DNA of 6,148 nt from NCBI GenBank assembly GCA_003175865.1, contig PSRF01000230.1:1-6148 (forward strand), in the 5' to 3' direction. Each line of letters begins with the position of its first letter. The first letter of the stretch is position 1. The notes under the pieces are model-generated. The model did no database searches, was not told where the DNA came from, and saw nothing but the letters and a program-made list of their open reading frames with translations. Shown in pieces: positions 1-3,983 of this stretch. The position numbers and the translations under genes were made by a program. This DNA comes from Blastocatellia bacterium. GTDB lineage: Bacteria > Acidobacteriota > Blastocatellia > Pyrinomonadales > Pyrinomonadaceae.

Positions 1-972
1 TTCTGCTTCGATTAATGCTCGCAGACGGTTGTTCAAAGGCAGGTCTGCGCGGTCAGGCGGTGCAAAAACCAGGATGGACGCTTGAGGAGCCGCGGCCTGA
101 AATCGTTGAATGATTGTCGCCAGTAACGCTTCATAAGAGGCCGCGGTCCAGTCATCGTCTGTCAACTCGTTCGTTCCATAGGCGATGATGATCAAGTTCG
201 GGTTACGCTCTTTGATTGCCTTCGTGAGCGCCGCCTGGTTCCAGCCGAGTATACGGTTGGCACGTGCCCCATTGATGCCGAAGACGTCGTATGCAATTGC
301 TGGCGTCAGGTGCTCCGCCACAATGCCCAGCAGTCGAATGCGGCCTGAATTCAATGTGCGGACCTCGATCCGGTGAACGGTGTCATCCGGCAGGTCAAAT
401 GAGAGCGAATCAAGCTGCGTCTTAGGTGCAGTGAGATTGATCGGTGCGTCCAGTTGAGTAACGCCATCGATAGCTACATCCATTCTTCCGCCGCCGGGCA
501 GCCGAACAAAGTAGATCTCAAAATGGTTGCAACTGGTTTCGAGCCAGGCAAGTTCACCGGGATTGCTCGTGGCAAGATCAATTCCCGCTGGCCCATAGAT
601 GTTGTCCGGCGACGTACGACCGCCAATTCCCTCAATCACCCACCCGTCACTTGCACCCGACAAAACTCCAACACGCCGCGTTGACATGGGATTTCGAGGC
701 ACAATGAAACCTGGACCAGCATCGCCGAACTCGTTTTGAAAGAGCGACCGAATGTTGCGTGTCAGCACATCGGCGGCAACGTGCGAGTCACCGAAGTGCA
801 TGATGCGCACCGGCTCAAGACGTGTTCCTCCTTTGGCTGCTGTTAGTGCCGCAAGGAATTTGTTGAGAGCTGGGCGATTTACTAAACCCTTTGGCGTCGA
901 CTTCAGCTGAGTCTGAACGCTGGTCGCAGTCAGGGAGAGAATTAGAAGAAGGAGTACAAGTGCAAGCCTCAT
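1..972 (-). CDS. Secreted SGNH/GDSL-type hydrolase (esterase), C-terminus beyond window
   Basis: The minus frame is open from ATG at 972 to the window edge: 324 residues, no stop, C-terminus missing. The start is well fixed because an in-frame TGA lies only four codons upstream (982-984). Residues 1-20 are a basic Met-Arg start followed by a Leu-rich core, a typical Sec signal peptide, so the enzyme should act in the periplasm or outside. Block I is HFGDSH at residues 59-64, with Ser63 the likely nucleophile. Block II is GINGAR (232-237). Block III is YGTNE (265-269), with Asn268 as oxyanion residue. The block V Asp/His pair would lie beyond the edge. About 165 residues separate blocks I and II and read as beta-rich, so an accessory domain is probably inserted there, as in periplasmic SGNH enzymes and Ape1-type peptidoglycan O-acetylesterases. 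The substrate (O-acetylated sugar, cell wall or lipid ester) cannot be told. No Shine-Dalgarno is evident. Confidence 0.88.
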   Translation of the reverse strand, partial: MRLALVLLLLILSLTATSVQTQLKSTPKGLVNRPALNKFLAALTAAKGGTRLEPVRIMHFGDSHVAADVLTRNIRSLFQNEFGDAGPGFIVPRNPMSTRRVGVLSGASDGWVIEGIGGRTSPDNIYGPAGIDLATSNPGELAWLETSCNHFEIYFVRLPGGGRMDVAIDGVTQLDAPINLTAPKTQLDSLSFDLPDDTVHRIEVRTLNSGRIRLLGIVAEHLTPAIAYDVFGINGARANRILGWNQAALTKAIKERNPNLIIIAYGTNELTDDDWTAASYEALLATIIQRFQAAAPQASILVFAPPDRADLPLNNRLRALIEAE

Positions 973-987
973 GGTTAAGGATCAACT

Positions 988-1079
988 CTTTGGAGTGCGG
1001 CGGCTTGACGCCGCTTTGGTTTTCATACCTTGCGATAACTTCAAGCAACAAAGCGGCGTCAAGCCGCCGCACTCCAAAG
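988..1079. repeat. Perfect 31-bp inverted repeat (REP/MITE-like palindrome)
   Basis: Arms 988-1018 and 1049-1079 are exact reverse complements over 31 bp, separated by a 30-nt spacer. Pairing fails immediately outside (987/1080) and inside (1019/1048). Each arm is itself a small hairpin, GCGGCG (997-1002) and CGCCGC (1009-1014) around a 6-nt loop. The element is therefore two head-to-head REP-like units, resembling a BIME or a non-autonomous MITE. It is GC-rich and fills much of the divergent gap between the SGNH hydrolase and the aminotransferase, starting 15 nt upstream of the hydrolase ATG. No target-site duplication or transposase is visible. Open frames that cross it are translations of the palindrome, not genes. 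Confidence 0.9.
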
Positions 1080-1089
1080 TGTCGATGGT

Positions 1090-1095
1090 TATAAT
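1090..1095 (+). promoter_or_regulatory. Candidate -10 box for the aminotransferase
   Basis: TATAAT occurs 118 bp upstream of the preferred aminotransferase start and 11 bp downstream of the inverted repeat. A -35 box at 17-bp spacing would fall at 1067-1072, inside the right repeat arm, and does not resemble TTGACA. A TG dinucleotide lies one base further from the hexamer than an ideal extended -10. The call rests on the perfect hexamer and its placement alone. Confidence 0.35.
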
Positions 1096-1212
1096 GTTTA
1101 CTCGTGAAACCTTCGGCAACCGTGCTTGCCACAGTGATCGCCCTGTGAGAGCATGCAGACGAACTTAGTCAGCTCGCATCTAACTTCCCAACCAACAGTC
1201 CGGAATTCGCTT

Positions 1213-2412
1213 ATGACTTTTACTTCCGTTTCTCGTAGTCGTCACGTTTCGCAGAAAGCACACTCATTTACCGAGTCGGTGATCAGGGAGATGACTCGTG
1301 AGGCGCTGAAACATGGCGCCGTCAATTTATCGCAGGGGTTTCCAGATTTTTCTGCGCCAGAAGACATAAAGCGCAAGGCGATGGAGGCAATCGAAAACAA
1401 CATAAATCAGTATGCGATCACCTGGGGCGCTAAGGATTTTCGAGATGCGATTTCGCGTAAGACAAAATGGTATCTCGGACTCGACGTCGATCCGGAAACT
1501 GAGATCACTGTCACCTGTGGTTCTACAGAGGGAATGATCGCCGCCATGATGGCCACTGTCGATCCAGGCGAGGAGGTGGTCCTCTTCGAGCCTTTCTACG
1601 AAAACTACGCGCCTGATGCGATTCTTTCTGATGCACGTCCACGATACGTGGCGTTGCGGGCGCCTGACTGGAGCTTCGATCGCGAGGAACTCCGTTCGGT
1701 ATTCAATTCCAAAACAAAGGCAATTATTGTTTGCAATCCGAATAATCCTACGGGAAAGGTTTTCACTCGCGATGAGATGGAGTTCATCGCCGGACTGTGC
1801 AAAGAGTTTGATGCGCTGTGCTTTACGGACGAGATCTACGAACACATTTTGTACCCGCGTGAAGGCGCTGACATTCAACACATCTCGATGGCACAGCTTG
1901 ATGGAATGAAGGAGCGAACTGTTGTCGTCAACTCGATGTCGAAGACTTATTCAGTAACCGGTTGGCGCGTCGGTTACTGCATTGCTCCGCCTGAGATTAC
2001 GAGCGGCATTAGAAAAGTGCACGATTTTCTAACTGTTGGTGCCGCGGCTCCACTCCAGGCGGCTGGTGCGTATGCATTATCGCTTCCGCCGGAGTACTAC
2101 GAGGAACTGAAGAGCGAGTATCGTGTGCGTCGCGACAAGCTGTTGCCCATGCTCGAACAGGCAGGTTTCAAAACGTTCGTGCCCGATGGTGCGTACTACA
2201 TCATGACTGATATTACACAATTTGGATTCTCCGATGATGTGGAGTTTACAAAACACTTAATACGTGAAATTAGAGTCGCATGTGTGCCGGGCTCGAGTTT
2301 TTATCAGGATTCTGCAAAGGGGAGACAGCAAGTGCGATTCTGTTTTTGTAAGAGCGACGCAACGCTCGAACGTGCTGCAGAACGACTGGAAAAACTGAAA
2401 ACGCGAGTGTGA
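1213..2412 (+). CDS. PLP-dependent class I/II aminotransferase (YbdL / kynurenine aminotransferase-like)
   Basis: This cytosolic fold-type I aminotransferase of 399 residues transfers an amino group from an amino acid to a 2-oxo acid. Numbering from ATG 1213, it has the substrate-loop motif NLSQGFPDF (38-46) and NPNNPTG (175-181), whose first Asn contacts PLP. TDEIYEH (205-211) supplies the Asp206 that pairs with the pyridine nitrogen and Tyr209. SMSKTYSVTGWRVGY contains the Schiff-base Lys244. VRFCF includes Arg375, which binds the substrate carboxylate. The NLSQGFPDF, TGWRVGYC and IRKVHDFLT strings resemble E. coli YbdL (methionine aminotransferase) and kynurenine/glutamine transaminase K relatives, so aromatic or sulfur amino acids are plausible, but specificity is not readable. 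An in-frame ATG at 1153 would add 20 residues of low-complexity leader. I prefer 1213 because it puts NLSQGFPDF at the family's usual distance from the N-terminus and has a weak GGAA 7 nt upstream. The next gene starts 70 bp downstream and may be co-transcribed. Confidence 0.93.
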   Translation: MTFTSVSRSRHVSQKAHSFTESVIREMTREALKHGAVNLSQGFPDFSAPEDIKRKAMEAIENNINQYAITWGAKDFRDAISRKTKWYLGLDVDPETEITVTCGSTEGMIAAMMATVDPGEEVVLFEPFYENYAPDAILSDARPRYVALRAPDWSFDREELRSVFNSKTKAIIVCNPNNPTGKVFTRDEMEFIAGLCKEFDALCFTDEIYEHILYPREGADIQHISMAQLDGMKERTVVVNSMSKTYSVTGWRVGYCIAPPEITSGIRKVHDFLTVGAAAPLQAAGAYALSLPPEYYEELKSEYRVRRDKLLPMLEQAGFKTFVPDGAYYIMTDITQFGFSDDVEFTKHLIREIRVACVPGSSFYQDSAKGRQQVRFCFCKSDATLERAAERLEKLKTRV

Positions 2413-2482
2413 CGCCTTGCCAGGGCGATCAATCGGACGTCTTATTGATCCTATGGTCCTATCCTGACGACAATACAATTCA

Positions 2483-3415
2483 ATGTCTAAGATTTTTGTC
2501 CTGACCTGCCTTGCACTGGCTCTTCTCTGCTGTCCAACCCACGCTCAACATCTCGCTGACGCTGAATTCAACGCTGCTGTTGCAAAACCCGCGTACACGA
2601 AGAACGGCCCGCGCATGATGTTTGACGAAGCACATTACAACTACCACACGTCAACTGAGCGCTATAAACCATTCGTCGATCTCTTGTCGAATGATGGCTA
2701 TCGCGTAGTTCGCAATCGAGAGCCGTTTACGAAGAAGGCTCTTGAAACTTTCAAAGTGCTGGTAATCGTCGATGCACTGGCGGACGACATTGATGAAGCT
2801 GGCGCCGACAAGCCGGCTTTTACTCCCGAAGAAGTTACAGTCGTTCGCGACTGGGTTCGAAGTGGTGGTGCGTTGTTGTTGGTAGCCGATGTTGGACCGT
2901 TCGCGAATGCCGCCGCGCCTCTGTCATCACAGTTTGGCGTGGAAATGGCCGGCAGGCTCATCAAGGACTCCGCGAACGCAGCAAGCGAAGGCAGATCCGA
3001 TTTGATTGTGTATTCACGCGATAACCACTTGCTGCTGTCTCATCCAATCACACAGGGACGAGGACCGGAGGAGACGTTGAAGAAAGTCATCGTGTTTTCT
3101 GGTCAATCGCTCAAGGGCCCTGACAACGCTTTCGGATTTTTGAAATTGGCTGACTCGGCAGTCGAGGTGAATGACGAATCCGCCGGCGCCGATGGTGGCG
3201 AGCAAAAGACACAAGTGACCGCGCGTTCGCAGGGACTTGCTTTGAAGCTCGGAAATGGTCGAGTAGTTGTGCTCGCGGATGCTGAAATGTTGACCGCGCT
3301 ATTGGGAGAACCGCCGGAGAAAGAACCCATTGGGATGAATTACCAGGGCAGCGACAACAAACAGTTCACGCTAAACGTTGTTCACTGGCTAAGCGGATTG
3401 TTGTCTGAGAAATGA
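2483..3415 (+). CDS. Secreted protein with DUF4350/GATase-like fold, function unknown
   Basis: This 310-residue protein has a clear Sec signal peptide: a Lys near the start, a hydrophobic core (5-17) and a THA-QH cleavage site after Ala21. Two Cys at 16-17 do not form a lipobox, so it is probably a soluble periplasmic or secreted protein. The mature part has alternating beta/alpha segments like class I glutamine-amidotransferase-like domains. FDEAHYNYHT (47-56) starts the domain and may mark a binding loop. KVLVIVDALADD (91-102) is followed by an FTPEEVTVVRDWVRSGGALLLVAD stretch (113-136), a helix-turn-strand typical of DUF4350/ThuA-like domains. VVVLADAEML (261-270) precedes a C-terminal NVVHWLSG (298-305), the common 'final helix with Trp-Leu' of this fold. 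I see no nucleophilic Cys in an elbow motif, so it is probably a non-enzymatic or binding variant. No Shine-Dalgarno precedes the ATG. It lies 70 bp after the aminotransferase, on the same strand. The family assignment is from motif style only. Confidence 0.75.
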   Translation: MSKIFVLTCLALALLCCPTHAQHLADAEFNAAVAKPAYTKNGPRMMFDEAHYNYHTSTERYKPFVDLLSNDGYRVVRNREPFTKKALETFKVLVIVDALADDIDEAGADKPAFTPEEVTVVRDWVRSGGALLLVADVGPFANAAAPLSSQFGVEMAGRLIKDSANAASEGRSDLIVYSRDNHLLLSHPITQGRGPEETLKKVIVFSGQSLKGPDNAFGFLKLADSAVEVNDESAGADGGEQKTQVTARSQGLALKLGNGRVVVLADAEMLTALLGEPPEKEPIGMNYQGSDNKQFTLNVVHWLSGLLSEK

Positions 3416-3448
3416 AAACCCGTACCCTTTAGAGCTCCCTTCGCTAAC

Positions 3449-3580
3449 ACCAGTCAAGCTCTTCTGTCGAACCGCGTACGTCTCGTGCGCTGAGTTCAAA
3501 CCTCACACGTCGACCGGTAGTTGAAACTTTAAGAGAGGGCGCACGAGACGTACGCGGTCCGACAGAAGAGCTTGAATGGT
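3449..3580. repeat. Long imperfect inverted repeat (42-bp arms) in convergent gap
   Basis: Arms 3449-3490 and 3539-3580 are reverse complements with two mismatches (3453/3576 and 3470/3559), around a 48-nt spacer. The spacer itself carries a short TTCAA/TTGAA pairing (3495-3499 with 3521-3525). Its sequence is unrelated to the palindrome at 988-1079, so it is a second repeat family. It sits between the 3' ends of two convergent genes (stops at 3415 and 3609) and could act as a two-way transcription barrier or mRNA 3'-end stabiliser. No T-tract makes it a classical intrinsic terminator. A MITE-like mobile origin is equally plausible. Confidence 0.88.
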
Positions 3581-3608
3581 TCAATCAAGGGCACTACTAA
3601 AGGGCAAG

Positions 3609-3881
3609 TCACAACATCTCTCGCAACCGTTGTTTCATGACTGCTTCTTTCGGTGTCTTCGCTCCGCCGTTCAACCACGAATGAACTTTCTGCACTGTCA
3701 AGGCATGAGTAATTGAAGTGCGAATCTCTATTTCAAGTTTGTTCATGGCGCCAGGTGCGCAATCGTGTTGTCTGAAAGCCCGGATTCCCAATACGGCGGC
3801 TTCATAAAGACTCTCCGCCTCAACCTCAACGGTGTGACGTAAACCTTCGGTATCCAGATAAGAAACAATGCAACTTGCCAT
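3609..3881 (-). CDS. Conserved small hypothetical protein (90 aa)
   Basis: This complete 90-residue cytosolic protein has no signal peptide or membrane segment. The N-terminal half reads as beta-strand, turn, beta-strand (CIVSYLDTEGLRHTVEVEA, 4-22), then an amphipathic helix (SLYEAAVLGIRAFRQH, 24-39), then another strand (KLEIEIRT, 48-55). The C-terminal part is a basic helix-rich tail with HSWLNGGAKTPKEAVMKQRL (67-86). The pattern resembles a small hypothetical protein I recall as recurrent in Acidobacteriota, with the SLYEAA and KTPKE-type motifs conserved. I know no assigned function. The start ATG is supported by an extended -10 promoter just upstream that would give an almost leaderless mRNA; no Shine-Dalgarno is present. 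It is transcribed in the same direction as the helicase gene upstream but separated from it by a 102-bp gap with repeats, so it probably has its own promoter. Confidence 0.8.
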   Translation of the reverse strand: MASCIVSYLDTEGLRHTVEVEAESLYEAAVLGIRAFRQHDCAPGAMNKLEIEIRTSITHALTVQKVHSWLNGGAKTPKEAVMKQRLREML

Positions 3882-3888
3882 GACTGGC

Positions 3889-3917
3889 AGTGTAGCAACT
3901 GAATTTTCGGTTGTGAG
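3889..3917 (-). promoter_or_regulatory. Candidate extended -10 promoter for the 90-aa gene
   Basis: On the minus strand there is CTCACA (3912-3917, four of six matches to TTGACA), a 17-bp spacer, and TACACT (3889-3894), directly preceded by TGC (3895-3897), an extended -10. Transcription would begin about 7 nt after the -10, at or next to the ATG at 3881. That predicts a leaderless or near-leaderless transcript and fits the lack of a Shine-Dalgarno. Confidence 0.4.
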
Positions 3918-3926
3918 AGGAGTTAT

Positions 3927-3982
3927 CAGTAAGCAGGAGTAAGCAGATCCGAAACACCGCTTACTGCCTACTACCTACTGCC
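3927..3982. repeat. Short repeat array: tandem heptamers with inverted AGTAAGCAG copies
   Basis: AGTAAGCAG occurs twice (3928-3936, 3938-3946). After a 12-nt unique stretch, its complement begins (GCTTACTG 3959-3966) and merges into three tandem heptamers, TACTGCC, TACTACC, TACTGCC (3962-3982). CAGTAAGC 3927-3934 pairs perfectly with GCTTACTG 3959-3966 (8 bp); AGTAAGC 3938-3944 offers a competing 7-bp pairing with a shorter loop. The array ends one base before the helicase stop codon, so in the minus-strand transcript it forms a hairpin directly after that gene. It may serve as a weak terminator or 3' stabiliser, or be an interspersed repeat. Confidence 0.7.
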
Positions 3983-3983
3983 G

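Noticed and set aside
185..684. Short plus-strand frames opposite the SGNH hydrolase
   Set aside because: They are antisense to a frame containing intact SGNH blocks II and III, and have no motif of their own.
815..1168. Several open frames on both strands crossing the 988-1079 palindrome
   Set aside because: They translate the inverted repeat in both directions, overlap the well-supported hydrolase start, and show no domain or signal; they are by-products of the repeat.
1327..1881. A 184-codon minus-strand frame opposite the aminotransferase
   Set aside because: The plus strand here holds the aminotransferase with all its catalytic motifs; the opposite frame is rich in Arg, Ile and Cys with no recognisable motif.
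2427..2450. 7-bp inverted repeat GATCAAT/ATTGATC just after the aminotransferase stop
   Set aside because: The stem is short and AT-rich with a 10-nt loop and no T-tract; too weak to call a terminator, and chance occurrence is plausible.
2474..2479. TACAAT resembling a -10 box just before the gene at 2483
   Set aside because: It lies 3 nt from the ATG, so transcription would start inside the coding sequence, and no -35 is seen at proper spacing.
3449..3580. Possible CRISPR or transposon end
   Set aside because: There is only one pair of inverted arms, no regular direct repeats with spacers, and no transposase or cas gene in the window.
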